The notes under the pieces: generated by a model
What the model was told of the DNA's origin: nothing
Databases searched by the model: none
Seen by the model: only the letters and a program-made list of their open reading frames with translations
Shown here: one piece after another, positions 16,855-24,704 of the stretch
Layout of the letters: each line of letters begins with the position of its first letter
Position numbering within the stretch: position 1 is the first letter of the stretch
Position numbers and translations under genes: made by a program
Origin: Candidatus Anstonellales archaeon
Lineage (GTDB): Archaea > Micrarchaeota > Micrarchaeia > Anstonellales > CG1-02-47-40
NCBI GenBank assembly: GCA_038869735.1
Contig: JAWCQO010000003.1
Location: 91,706 to 128,117, forward strand
DNA: 36,412 nucleotides
Direction of reading: 5' to 3'

Positions 16855-17310
16855 ATGACAATGAAAACCGCAAAAAGGATTGCCTCGGATATTCTTGGCG
16901 TTGGTATATCGTCTATTAGAATAAAGCCGGAATCCATAAAAAAAGTTTCAGAAGCATTAACCCGAGAGGATATTCGCTCATTGATAAAGGACGGCTCTAT
17001 ATACCGCCTCCCACGAAAGGGAGTTTGCAGAATAAGGGCAAAGAAAAAGCACACCCAAATAAAAAAAGGTAGAAGAAGAGGACTAGGTTCCCGAAAAGGT
17101 AAGCAGACAGCCAGAGAAATGAAGAAAAGGAAATGGATACTCCTTATTAGGGCAGAAAGAAAATATCTGCGCAATCTTCTGTTAAAGAAACAGATAACTA
17201 ACAAGACTTATCGGAAAGTATATCTTATGGCAAAGGGGGGTTTCTTCTCTCGTGGCAGATCTCAAATTCTTCAATATTTGAAAGATAATTCATTGTTAAC
17301 TAAGGTGTAA
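16855..17310 (+). CDS. rpl19e: 50S ribosomal protein L19e (eL19)
   Basis: From the ATG at 16855 the protein has 151 residues, as usual for archaea. KTAKRIASDILGVGISSIRI opens the family. It is followed by DIRSLIKDGSIYRLPRKGVCRIRAKKK and the glycine-rich GRRRGLGSRKGKQTAREMKKRKWI, then a long basic C-terminal helix. The ATG at 16861 is also possible. An SD-like GATGGTG precedes. Confidence 0.95.
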   Translation: MTMKTAKRIASDILGVGISSIRIKPESIKKVSEALTREDIRSLIKDGSIYRLPRKGVCRIRAKKKHTQIKKGRRRGLGSRKGKQTAREMKKRKWILLIRAERKYLRNLLLKKQITNKTYRKVYLMAKGGFFSRGRSQILQYLKDNSLLTKV

Positions 17311-17312
17311 TG

Positions 17313-17897
17313 ATGTCAAAGGCAACAGGTCCAACCTATAGTCTCAAACCAAGGCGCAGGCGCGAGTGCAAGACTGACTTCTCTCGCAGGCTTGCTTTAA
17401 TCAAAGCCGGGCTTCCGAGATTAGTTGTAAGAAAAACAAATAGGGCGGTTATAGTTCAGGTAGTTCAATCGGGAGAAAAAGGAGATTCTACCATAGCAAG
17501 CGTCCATTCATCCATCCTTTCTCGCTTTGGCTGGTATCCAAAGTGTAACTCTCCTACTGCCTATCTCTCCGGTCTCCTTTGCGCACGACAAGCCAAAAAG
17601 AAAGGAGTCGAATCATTTGTTGCAGATTTTGGGTTGCATACAGCTTCTAAAGGCTCAATCCTCTTTGCTGCCATAAAGGGAGCGATTGAGGGAGGCCTAA
17701 CAACTAAATTTTCTAAGGGAATGATCAGGGAAGATGCACTTGACGGCTCGAAAATTTCTTCTTATGCAAAACTTCTCAAGGAGAAATCTCAGGAGGCCTT
17801 TGATAAAAAGTTTTCAGAATATATTAAAAGAAAGATAGACCCGCTTTCACTTCCAAAGATTTTTCTTGAAGTAAAGGAGAAGATACTATCCTCTTAA
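17313..17897 (+). CDS. rpl18: 50S ribosomal protein L18 (uL18)
   Basis: The 194-residue product is archaeal/eukaryotic L5-type uL18. Markers are GPTYSLKPRRRRECKTDFSRRLALIKAG near the N-terminus, RLVVRKTNRAVIVQVVQ and AKKKGVESFVADFGLHTASKGSILFAAIKGAIEGGL. It binds 5S rRNA with L5. Start ATG 17313 (or 17310, overlapping the L19e stop as TAATG). Confidence 0.96.
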   Translation: MSKATGPTYSLKPRRRRECKTDFSRRLALIKAGLPRLVVRKTNRAVIVQVVQSGEKGDSTIASVHSSILSRFGWYPKCNSPTAYLSGLLCARQAKKKGVESFVADFGLHTASKGSILFAAIKGAIEGGLTTKFSKGMIREDALDGSKISSYAKLLKEKSQEAFDKKFSEYIKRKIDPLSLPKIFLEVKEKILSS

Positions 17898-17910
17898 TTG
17901 CGGTGATAAA

Positions 17911-18594
17911 ATGGACGAAAAGAACGACGAAAAAGACGAGAAAACACAGATTCTTGAATCATGGGAACCGAAAACAGAGGTAGGTCGACTTGTAAAGGAG
18001 GGCAAAATAACTTCTATCGAGGAAATATATAAACTTGGCAAACCTGTATTAGAAACACAAGTCATAGAACTTCTTCTTTCGGATTTAAAAGAGGAGACCT
18101 TAGAAATAAAGAGCACACAACGTGTTACTGATTGCGGCCGTAAGGCTCAGTTTAGAACAGTTGTTCTGGTCGGTGACGGCAAGGGTCATTTGGGAATAGG
18201 CGCAGGCAAAAGTGAAGAAGTAAAACCAGCGATAGAATCTGCCATTAACGATGCAAAGCGAAACATTATCTGCGTACCATTTGGCTCAGGAAGTTGGGAA
18301 GATAGAGGTGAATACTACAATTCAATCCCAGTTCGATGTGTTGGCAAGTGCGGAAGCGTAAAGGTTGAGCTTCAACCAGCTCCCAGAGGTCTTGGTCAGG
18401 TCGGAAACCGAATAATCCGCACTATCCTCCAATATGCAGGCATAAAGGATGTTTGGTCAAGGGCCAGTGGCAATACTTCCAACGTTTATAACACAGCAAT
18501 GGCAGTTTTATATGCTCTTGAAAGCCTAAACACGATGCGCGGTGCACGATGGCCTCAGTATCCCAATCCACGTCATAAAAGGGTGAAAATATGA
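17911..18594 (+). CDS. rps5: 30S ribosomal protein S5 (uS5)
   Basis: The 227-residue protein has an acidic/lysine-rich N-terminus and the S5 double-stranded RNA-binding domain (RTVVLVGDGKGHLGIGAGKSEEVKPAIESAINDAKRNII near 87-126). The C-terminal GKCGSVKVELQPAPRGLG and GIKDVWSRASGNTSNVYN follow. GCGGTGAT precedes the ATG. The stop overlaps L30 in an ATGA. Confidence 0.97.
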   Translation: MDEKNDEKDEKTQILESWEPKTEVGRLVKEGKITSIEEIYKLGKPVLETQVIELLLSDLKEETLEIKSTQRVTDCGRKAQFRTVVLVGDGKGHLGIGAGKSEEVKPAIESAINDAKRNIICVPFGSGSWEDRGEYYNSIPVRCVGKCGSVKVELQPAPRGLGQVGNRIIRTILQYAGIKDVWSRASGNTSNVYNTAMAVLYALESLNTMRGARWPQYPNPRHKRVKI

Positions 18595-18935
18595 CACAAG
18601 ATATGTTGGCAGTAATCAGAGTGCGAGCAGGAAGCCCCAATCCAAAAACAAAAAAAACTCTGGAATTACTAAAACTTACAAGAGTCAACCATTGCGTTCT
18701 TGTTCCGTCCACACCCTCATTACGCGGAATGATAGCCGTATGCAAAGACTACGTAGCATACGGCGCTCCAAGCCAGGATATAATAACAAGATTACATGAA
18801 AAGTATGGAAATAAAGAAACTCTCTTTCGTCTTCATCCTCCACGTGGCGGTTGGAAATCAATCAAAAAGCCATATCCGAGAGGGGCTCTTGGCTTTCATA
18901 AAGATATAAACAAAATTTTGAAAAAGATGTTATGA
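18591..18935 (+). CDS. rpl30: 50S ribosomal protein L30 (uL30), short for archaea
   Basis: The 114-residue product starts with LAVIRVRAGSPNPKTKKTLELLKLTRVNHCVLV, the L30 ferredoxin-like fold, and ends with FRLHPPRGGWKSIKKPYPRGALGFH, as in archaeal L7-type uL30. Archaeal homologues usually have about 150 residues, so the middle is shortened here. Its ATG overlaps the S5 stop, suggesting translational coupling. Confidence 0.94.
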   Translation: MTQDMLAVIRVRAGSPNPKTKKTLELLKLTRVNHCVLVPSTPSLRGMIAVCKDYVAYGAPSQDIITRLHEKYGNKETLFRLHPPRGGWKSIKKPYPRGALGFHKDINKILKKML

Positions 18936-18981
18936 ATCCAACTTTAAAGCAATAAATAGAAATACCGAGCGTGTGTTGTTT

Positions 18982-19392
18982 ATGAGAAGGAAAAGAAAAA
19001 AATCTCGCAAATTGCTTGGCCAAAGAACTCATGGTAAAGGAAACACTAAGAATAGAAGAGGAAGCGGAAATAGGGGAGGCGTAGGTAGCGCTGGCTTTTT
19101 TGGTCACAAGTTTTCATACATGCTAAAATATCATCCAGAAGCGTTTTCAAGAAAGGGCTTTCAACCACCAAGAAAGACTTCTATCCCTACTATAAATCTT
19201 TTTGAAATAGAAAATCTAATAAAAAAAGGCAAGCTTTCAGCGCAGGATGGAAAGTATTCCTTCTATTTTGAGGGAAAAATTCTCGGTGAGGGAACGATAT
19301 CCTATCCAGTCATTGTCAAAGCCCATGCAGCATCCAAGTCAGCAGAGGAAAAAATAAAGAAAGCCGGCGGAGAATTTCAAAAAAGCATATAA
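18982..19392 (+). CDS. rpl15: 50S ribosomal protein L15 (uL15)
   Basis: The ATG at 18982 gives 136 residues; TTG at 18973 is in frame upstream. RRKRKKSRKLLGQRTHGKGNTKNRRGSGNRGGVGSAG is the typical glycine/basic N-terminus, followed by the core with PTINLFEIENLIKKG and VIVKAHAASKSAEEKIKKAGG. The 46-nt gap before it contains ACTTTAAAGCAATAAAT, a weak internal promoter candidate. Confidence 0.95.
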   Translation: MRRKRKKSRKLLGQRTHGKGNTKNRRGSGNRGGVGSAGFFGHKFSYMLKYHPEAFSRKGFQPPRKTSIPTINLFEIENLIKKGKLSAQDGKYSFYFEGKILGEGTISYPVIVKAHAASKSAEEKIKKAGGEFQKSI

Positions 19393-19398
19393 GAACAA

Positions 19399-19408
19399 CC
19401 TTATAAAA
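19399..19408 (+). promoter_or_regulatory. Internal TATA box before secY
   Basis: CCTTATAAAA at 19399-19408 lies 24-33 nt before the secY ATG in the 39-nt gap after L15. An AAGGTTGAAC purine stretch follows as a weak SD. It could give secY and the genes after it their own transcript. Confidence 0.5.
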
Positions 19409-19431
19409 TAATCTACTCAAAGGTTGAACAA

Positions 19432-20904
19432 ATGTCAAGCCTCGATTTTCTCAAACCAATTGTCTCAAAGCTTCCAGAAGTTCGCCCGCCACGCTATCCC
19501 CCGACAATAAAGGAAAGGTTTGCTTGGACAGGCATTGCACTAATAACTTTTTTTGTAATGTACAACATTTCTGCTGTTGGAGTACGTGCCGGGGCACCGG
19601 GTTTTGACTTTCTCCAAGTAGTAACGGCCTCCAGAGTAGGCTCATTGGTAACGACCGGAATAGGTCCAATCGTTCTTGCAAGCATTTTTCTCCAGCTTTT
19701 TGCGGGCGCAAAGATAATTAATATAGATTTAACCAATCCGGATCAGCGCGCCCTTTTTCACGGAACGCAGAAGCTTCTTGCAATAATACTTGCTTTTCTA
19801 GAAGCCGCAATCTTCGTTATCTTTGCTAGGCTATCGCTGACTCCCTTATTTCCCTTCCTGGGCGAAAGTATCATTATCAGCGGCGGGATAGAGAAGATTT
19901 ATGCTCCGTATACTACTCTTCTTGTAATTCTACAGATAGCTCTCGGTTCAATAATACTCCTGTTTCTAGATGAGGTAGTTTCAAGATACGGATTTGGCTC
20001 AGGAATCTCACTCTTCATAGCTGCAGGCGTATCCTTTTCAATAATCTCAGGCATCATATTCTTATTCACTGGACCGGGAGGAGTTATAGAGGACCTTGCT
20101 GCAGGAGGAGCGAACGCCATAGCTGCCGTTCTCCTTGATCTTGTCCCTCTTTTCTTTACCCTCCTTATTTTTGCTGTTGTGATATATGCAGAAGGAATGA
20201 AGGTTGAAATTCCACTTGCTTTTGAAAGAGCAAAGGGTCTTGGTGGAAGGTTTCCAATAAAGTTTTTATATATCTCTAACATTCCCGTTATACTTGCCTC
20301 TGCTCTACTTCTTAATATCCAATTTTTTTCTCTTTCGCTCAAAGACGTTTCACTCATGGTTGGGGATTTTAATGTTGCTCACCTAATTGGTTATGTGGAT
20401 TCATCTGGGAGACTTACTGATGGGTTGTTATACTTTCTTTCCCCAATTTATGTAAGCCATCAAATAGATGTTTTTACATTTCTCTCCTCTATGCTTGAAA
20501 CATCAACTCCAATATTTGGGATCCCTCAAATCGTTCACGTGATAACTTATCTTGTATTTCTTATTACGCTTTGCATAATATTCGGATTATTTTGGGTTGA
20601 GACTACTAATATGGGTCCAAAAGAGGTGGCAGCCCAATTAGACAAATCAGGCTTACAAATCCCTGGATTTAGGCGCGATCCAAGAATAGTTGAAAAGGTG
20701 CTTGAACGTTATATTCCAACAATTACGATACTTGGAAGTGCATTCGTAGGGCTCCTTGCTGGTCTTGCTGACCTTACCGGAGCACTCGGAACTGGAACTG
20801 GAATTCTTCTTACAGTAGGTATCCTTTACAGGTTATATGAAGATTTACGCTCCAAACAAGTTTTTGAAACGAGTTCACTATTATCTATGCTTGCTAGAGA
20901 GTGA
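19432..20904 (+). CDS. secY: Preprotein translocase subunit SecY (Sec61 alpha)
   Basis: The 490-residue protein forms the protein-conducting channel. About ten hydrophobic segments are visible. It opens LDFLKPIVSKLPEVRPPRYPPTIKERFAWTG, and the plug region and TM2 follow in archaeal style (GIGPIVLASIFLQLFAG near 81-97). The cytosolic loops include PLAFERAKGLGGRFPIKFLYISNIPVI and, near residue 414, PKEVAAQLDKSGLQIPGFR. The C-terminus is short and cytosolic. Position after L15 is standard. Confidence 0.97.
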   Translation: MSSLDFLKPIVSKLPEVRPPRYPPTIKERFAWTGIALITFFVMYNISAVGVRAGAPGFDFLQVVTASRVGSLVTTGIGPIVLASIFLQLFAGAKIINIDLTNPDQRALFHGTQKLLAIILAFLEAAIFVIFARLSLTPLFPFLGESIIISGGIEKIYAPYTTLLVILQIALGSIILLFLDEVVSRYGFGSGISLFIAAGVSFSIISGIIFLFTGPGGVIEDLAAGGANAIAAVLLDLVPLFFTLLIFAVVIYAEGMKVEIPLAFERAKGLGGRFPIKFLYISNIPVILASALLLNIQFFSLSLKDVSLMVGDFNVAHLIGYVDSSGRLTDGLLYFLSPIYVSHQIDVFTFLSSMLETSTPIFGIPQIVHVITYLVFLITLCIIFGLFWVETTNMGPKEVAAQLDKSGLQIPGFRRDPRIVEKVLERYIPTITILGSAFVGLLAGLADLTGALGTGTGILLTVGILYRLYEDLRSKQVFETSSLLSMLARE

Positions 20905-20912
20905 TGTTATTA

Positions 20913-21452
20913 ATGATAATTGTCATGGGACTTCCAGGAAGTGGAAAATCAACAGTCCTTTCTTACATAAAAAATGCTTCTTATAAGCGCATCAATTATG
21001 GTGACCTGATGCTTGACCTTGCAAAGAAAAAAATGAATATAACTTCTCGCGACGAACTGAGAAGATTGCCTTCAAAAAAACAAAAAGAACTTCAAGCATT
21101 GGCTGCGGATTACCTTTCAAAAGAAAAATCCCCAGTGCTTCTTGATACCCATTGCTCAATATCGACACCAAACGGCTACCTTCCTGGCCTGCCATTTTCA
21201 GTTCTCTCAAAACTTCGCGTTGATCATCTAGTACTTATACGAGCTCCACCGGAGCAGATAATAAAAAGAAGACAGAAAGACAATACCAGAAAAAGAGATC
21301 CTGATGAGAAGGAAAAGCTAGAGGAGCATGAAAAAATTAACATAGCCCTCTTGGCAGCTTATTCTGCGCTCTCAGGCGCGCCTGCAAAAATAATAAATAA
21401 TCTTGATGGAGAAGCAGAAAAGGCGGCAAAGGAAATAGAATCTATCATGTAA
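20913..21452 (+). CDS. adkA: Archaeal adenylate kinase (AdkA)
   Basis: This kinase makes ADP from AMP and ATP. The 179-residue product has a Walker A loop MGLPGSGKST near residues 5-14, NYGDLMLDLAKKK near 28 and LLDTHCSISTPNGYLPGLP near 77-95, the block characteristic of archaeal AdkA. Later it has the IIKRRQKDNTRKRDPD lid region. The family usually shows GVPGVGxTT in the P-loop, so the canonical GSGKST form is a small difference. ATG 20913 is preferred; ATG 20904 overlaps the SecY stop. Confidence 0.9.
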   Translation: MIIVMGLPGSGKSTVLSYIKNASYKRINYGDLMLDLAKKKMNITSRDELRRLPSKKQKELQALAADYLSKEKSPVLLDTHCSISTPNGYLPGLPFSVLSKLRVDHLVLIRAPPEQIIKRRQKDNTRKRDPDEKEKLEEHEKINIALLAAYSALSGAPAKIINNLDGEAEKAAKEIESIM

Positions 21453-21463
21453 CGTGAGGTATC

Positions 21464-21967
21464 ATGACCGAATTACAATCCCCGATCCTAATCATATTCC
21501 TATCTGCCTTTGCGTATTCCCTCCTTTCTACCTATATAACCCGAAAATTTGGAAACTACAAACGCATAAAAGAGATACAAGAGACATTCAGAGCAATTTC
21601 AAAAGAGATAAATGAAGCTTCAAAGTCATCTGATAAGAATCGGCTCGATGAGGCAATTGCCCGCCAAAATGCTGCGATGCCACTCCTCTGGGAATCTATG
21701 GTACTGCAAATAAAACCACTTATATTCCTGCTTCCGGTGCTCTTCATTATCCCCTCTCTGCTTAGAGATAATTTCCCTACTTTTTCCATAAAGCTCCCAT
21801 TTGCTCTTCCAATCTTTATACAGAATTTAGAAAATTTTCCGAATTGGCGCGATACCTTTGGGCCTGTAGGGTGGTTTTGGCTTTCGGTAATTTTTAGCGC
21901 GCTTTTAGTCTCACTTGCCCTTAAGATATACGAAACACATATAAATAAAATCCAAGTTCCAAAGTAA
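21464..21967 (+). CDS. EMC3/TMCO1-family membrane protein (DUF106, YidC-related)
   Basis: The 167-residue protein has an N-terminal membrane segment (about 8-25) and a charged cytosolic coiled coil (residues 30-70, YKRIKEIQETFRAISKEINEASKSSDKNRLDEAI). Two more membrane segments follow (about 85-105 and 135-155). This layout and its place after secY and adkA match the archaeal DUF106 proteins, which are thought to be YidC/Oxa1-like membrane insertases. I infer a role in membrane protein insertion together with SecY. Confidence 0.88.
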   Translation: MTELQSPILIIFLSAFAYSLLSTYITRKFGNYKRIKEIQETFRAISKEINEASKSSDKNRLDEAIARQNAAMPLLWESMVLQIKPLIFLLPVLFIIPSLLRDNFPTFSIKLPFALPIFIQNLENFPNWRDTFGPVGWFWLSVIFSALLVSLALKIYETHINKIQVPK

Positions 21968-21988
21968 TAACTGTTGCGGTGCTTTAAA

Positions 21989-22246
21989 ATGAACCTTCAA
22001 AAAAAGAAAAAAAGGAAATTTCATCTTGCACTATGTCCAATATCCAAAAATAGACTCTTTGGAGTGTCTTTTTCAAGGAGCGTTCCACATTCAAAAAGAA
22101 AACCAAATAGATTATTTGGAGGTCATCTCTCTTCAAAAGTAGTCGACAGAATAATACGCTTCTGCGCACGCATAAAAGCAGGAGAGATTTTTCCATCATC
22201 CGTCCCACTTCGATTAAGAAAATATGTTGAAAGGGTGAAGCTTTGA
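21989..22246 (+). CDS. rpl34e: 50S ribosomal protein L34e (eL34), degenerate zinc site
   Basis: The ATG at 21989 gives 85 residues. The middle shows the eL34 core: CPISKNRLFGVSF then HSKRKPNRLFGGHLSSKVVDRIIRFCARIKAGE. In most archaea eL34 carries a CxxC at each of these two places. Here the first is CPIS and the second SSKV, so the usual four-cysteine zinc site is absent. The position between EMC3 and Cmk supports the assignment. The stop overlaps the cmk start (TTGA). Confidence 0.85.
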   Translation: MNLQKKKKRKFHLALCPISKNRLFGVSFSRSVPHSKRKPNRLFGGHLSSKVVDRIIRFCARIKAGEIFPSSVPLRLRKYVERVKL

Positions 22247-22770
22247 TTATCACGATATCTGGGCTTGTAGGATGCGGAAAGACAACTGTCGGAAAGCTTG
22301 TTGCGCGAGCCCTAAAAATTCCTCTCCTATCTCCTACCTTTAAGGATCTTGCACAGAAAAAGGGTCTGTCTCTTATGAAATTCCAAAAATTGGCTGAAAG
22401 GGACGATAGCATAGATAAAGAGTTTGATGAAAAGCTGAAACGCGAAGTGAAAAAAATAGGTTCATGTGTAGTAGCAACATGGCTCTCACCCTGGATAATA
22501 CAAGATGCAAACCTAAAAGTTTGGCTTGATGCCTCTGAAAAAGTTCGCGCAAAGAGAATTTCGAGACGTGACAACATAAATATCAAGCAAGCTCTTCTTC
22601 ACATCCGAAAGAGAGACAAACAGAACATCTTAAGATACAAAAAAATCTATGGTATAAATATAACAAACCACGATGATTTTGATTTGATAGTAAGGAGCGA
22701 TGAAATGAGCGCAAGAGAGGTAGCCCGTATAATCGTCAAAGCAGCACAGTTTCTAAAAAAAGGGGGTTGA
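22243..22770 (+). CDS. cmk: Cytidylate kinase
   Basis: The 175-residue enzyme phosphorylates CMP/dCMP. The start is TTG 22243, overlapping the eL34 stop and giving MIITISGLVGCGKTTVGKLVA with the P-loop GLVGCGKTT at once. AKRISRRDNI near 104 provides the lid arginines, and RYKKIYGINITNHDDFDLIV near 138-157 is the typical archaeal Cmk end. It sits in the common archaeal position before L14e and Cbf5. Confidence 0.93.
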   Translation: MIITISGLVGCGKTTVGKLVARALKIPLLSPTFKDLAQKKGLSLMKFQKLAERDDSIDKEFDEKLKREVKKIGSCVVATWLSPWIIQDANLKVWLDASEKVRAKRISRRDNINIKQALLHIRKRDKQNILRYKKIYGINITNHDDFDLIVRSDEMSAREVARIIVKAAQFLKKGG

Positions 22771-22774
22771 TCCT

Positions 22775-22942
22775 ATGCCTGCAATCGAAGTTGGAAGGGA
22801 ATGCATAATCACGCGGGGCAGAGAGTCAGGAAAAAGGTGCAAGATAATAAAACTCCTCAACCAAAACTTTGTGCAAATACACGTTGAAGGGTCAAAAAAA
22901 GAACGGCGCATTTCTATACGACACTTAGAGCCGCTTCCATAG
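22775..22942 (+). CDS. rpl14e: 50S ribosomal protein L14e (eL14), minimal
   Basis: This short gene runs from ATG 22775 to TAG 22940-22942 and encodes 55 residues: MPAIEVGRECIITRGRESG, then KRCKIIKLLNQNFVQIHV and KKERRISIRHLEPLP. That is the SH3-like KOW domain of eL14. Archaeal versions usually have 75 or more residues, so the C-terminal part is missing. The position between Cmk and Cbf5 is the normal archaeal one. Confidence 0.9.
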   Translation: MPAIEVGRECIITRGRESGKRCKIIKLLNQNFVQIHVEGSKKERRISIRHLEPLP

Positions 22943-22962
22943 CTTCCCCAAAGTGACTTACT

Positions 22963-23835
22963 ATGGCTTCAATTCAAAAGTTCATTGATTTTTCCCTCTG
23001 CCTTATCGATAAGCCTCCTGGACCAAGTTCACACGAGGTGTCGGCATATGTAAAAAAAATACTCAATGCAAAAAAAACAGGCCATAGTGGGACTCTGGAT
23101 CCGCAAGTATCAGGACTTCTTCTTATAGGAATAGGGCGTGGGACACGATTTCTTCACTATCTCTCCAGACTACCGAAAGAATACGTAGGAATAATGAAAT
23201 TCCACAAAAAGCTTAGCGAAGAAAAAATACGCCTGCTTTTTTCAAGGTTTACAGGAGAAATCGTTCAGACTCCCCCCAAAGAAAGCGCAGTTCGAAGGAT
23301 ACCTCGGAAGAGAAAGGTTTATTATTTTGTTCCGCTTGAAATCATGAACCACCGAGTATTGTTTATGGTAAAGTGCGAAGCTGGTACCTATATCCGAACA
23401 CTCTGTTCTGACATGGGTGCAACCTGTGGCGGTGCACACCTGTGTGAACTGCGCCGCCTTTCTATCGGAAATTTGCATGTAGATAATGCATACACTCTAC
23501 AACAGCTATCCGATGCAGCCTGGCTTTGGAGGGAGAAAGAAGACGGCAACGAACTCAAAAAAATTCTTCGACCGCCTGAAAGCTTCCTTAATGAATTCAA
23601 AAAGATACATATAAAAGATACGGCTCTCCAAAATATAGCTTCTGGCGCCCCCTTATACGCGCTAGGGATAAAAGAAACTGATGAAGGAATAACAAAAGGA
23701 GAGACAGTTGCGCTTATGCATGGTGGACATCTTGTGGCAATGGCCCAAGCAGTTAGAACGTCAGAAGAAATAAGAAAATTAGGTCGAGGAATAGTGGCAT
23801 ATCCAAAGTTTGTAGTAATTAAATCCGGAGGTTGA
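22963..23835 (+). CDS. cbf5: tRNA/rRNA pseudouridine synthase Cbf5 (TruB family)
   Basis: The 290-residue catalytic subunit of H/ACA ribonucleoproteins makes pseudouridine in rRNA and, in archaea, also Psi55 in the tRNA T loop. GHSGTLDPQVSGLLLIGIG near 44-62 holds the catalytic Asp. CEAGTYIRTLCSDMGATCGG near 138-157 and the C-terminal PUA domain (from about 205: IHIKDTALQNIASGAPLYA ... GETVALMHGGHLVAMA ... KFVVIKSGG) follow. It is somewhat shorter than most archaeal Cbf5 at the N-terminus. Its immediate downstream neighbour is a tRNA(Ser) gene interrupted in the T loop. Confidence 0.95.
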   Translation: MASIQKFIDFSLCLIDKPPGPSSHEVSAYVKKILNAKKTGHSGTLDPQVSGLLLIGIGRGTRFLHYLSRLPKEYVGIMKFHKKLSEEKIRLLFSRFTGEIVQTPPKESAVRRIPRKRKVYYFVPLEIMNHRVLFMVKCEAGTYIRTLCSDMGATCGGAHLCELRRLSIGNLHVDNAYTLQQLSDAAWLWREKEDGNELKKILRPPESFLNEFKKIHIKDTALQNIASGAPLYALGIKETDEGITKGETVALMHGGHLVAMAQAVRTSEEIRKLGRGIVAYPKFVVIKSGG

Positions 23836-23850
23836 GATTTCTGTGCATTA

Positions 23851-23999
23851 GCCGGGATCGCATAACCTGGTAGTGCGTACGCCTGGAGAAAGCATTACAC
23901 TTCCTGCAAGCGTATGGCCTTTGCAGGCCTTATGGGTTCAAAAGGTGTTGGCTCTCTTTTTACAAGAAGCCGACAAACCTGTGATTCCCATTCCCGGCG
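23851..23999 (+). tRNA. tRNA-Ser(GGA) with two introns
   Basis: Acceptor GCCGGGA (23851-23857) pairs with TCCCGGC (23992-23998), with discriminator G at 23999 as expected for serine. The D stem is GCAT/GTGC (23860-23863/23873-23876). The anticodon stem is TACGC (23878-23882)/GCGTA (23910-23914), with anticodon GGA at 23885-23887. The variable arm is GGCCT/AGGCC (23916-23929) and the T stem ATGGG (23932-23936)/CCCAT (23987-23991). Intron 1, at 37/38, is about 23889-23908 (20 nt). Intron 2, in the T loop at 59/60, is about 23943-23985 (43 nt). After removal 86 nt remain, a normal type II tRNA with T loop TTCAAAT. Confidence 0.9.
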
Positions 24000-24007
24000 T
24001 TATATAT
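24000..24007 (+). promoter_or_regulatory. TATA-like box and SD before rps13
   Basis: TTATATAT immediately follows the tRNA(Ser) discriminator base. GAGGTGGT at 24023-24030 then gives a strong SD for the TTG at 24034. The box may allow S13 to be transcribed independently of the tRNA. Confidence 0.35.
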
Positions 24008-24033
24008 CTTATGTTCCATACAGAGGTGGTTTT

Positions 24034-24672
24034 TTGGCTGAATCTGAAGAACAAAGCAAAAAGGCAGAAGAAAAAGGTAAACCGTCGCCTCAAAAAACAC
24101 AAACACAAAAAAAGAAAGAACCAACAACTATAGTAAGAATTGCAGGCAAAGACTTGCGGGGGGACCTTCCACTTCCACGCGCCATTTCCTCAATCCGTGG
24201 AATAGGACTTCAGCTAGCAGATATAATTTCAAATTCTCTTTCCCGTGAACTTTCAATTGACATCTCAAAACCTATTGGAGCTTTATCTGAGGAGCAGATA
24301 AAAACGATAGAAGAGAAGCTACAAGATTTGCCTAGCCTTAAAATACCTTCTTATCTTTATAATAGACAAAAAGATAGAGCATCTGGCAAGGATATGCACC
24401 TCATTGGAAATGAACTTGCATTTGCAACGAAACAGGATATAAACTATCAAATTGACCTTTATACTTGGGTTGGATACCGACACTTTTATGGACAGAAGGT
24501 GAGAGGACAGCGAACAAGAACAACAGGCAGAAGCGGTATGACTGTAGGTGTCATCCGCAAGTCAGCAATTGCTAAAGGAGCCGCAGCTCCTGAATCAAAG
24601 CAGACGCCCCAACCTTCACAGGCCCAGCCTTCTCCCTCAAAAAAAGAACAGGAACCAAAAGAAAAAAAGTAA
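24034..24672 (+). CDS. rps13: 30S ribosomal protein S13 (uS13) with charged extensions
   Basis: Start TTG 24034 is chosen because GAGGTGGT precedes it and because every upstream in-frame start would translate the tRNA(Ser) gene. The 212-residue protein has an N-terminal Glu/Lys/Gln extension of about 30 residues. The S13 core follows: IVRIAGKDLRGDLPLPRAISSIRGIGLQLADII, then DLYTWVGYRHFYGQKVRGQRTRTTGRSGMTVGV. The Pro/Gln/Ser/Lys-rich tail has about 35 residues. Both extensions are longer than the usual archaeal protein of about 150 residues. Confidence 0.95.
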   Translation: MAESEEQSKKAEEKGKPSPQKTQTQKKKEPTTIVRIAGKDLRGDLPLPRAISSIRGIGLQLADIISNSLSRELSIDISKPIGALSEEQIKTIEEKLQDLPSLKIPSYLYNRQKDRASGKDMHLIGNELAFATKQDINYQIDLYTWVGYRHFYGQKVRGQRTRTTGRSGMTVGVIRKSAIAKGAAAPESKQTPQPSQAQPSPSKKEQEPKEKK

Positions 24673-24704
24673 TTTAAACATTCAAAAAATGAGTTGAGGA
24701 TTAA

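Noticed and set aside
23914-24033. Upstream extension of rps13 to an ATG at 23914
   Set aside because: It would translate the 3' half and intron of tRNA-Ser; the TTG at 24034 has a strong SD and gives the better N-terminus.
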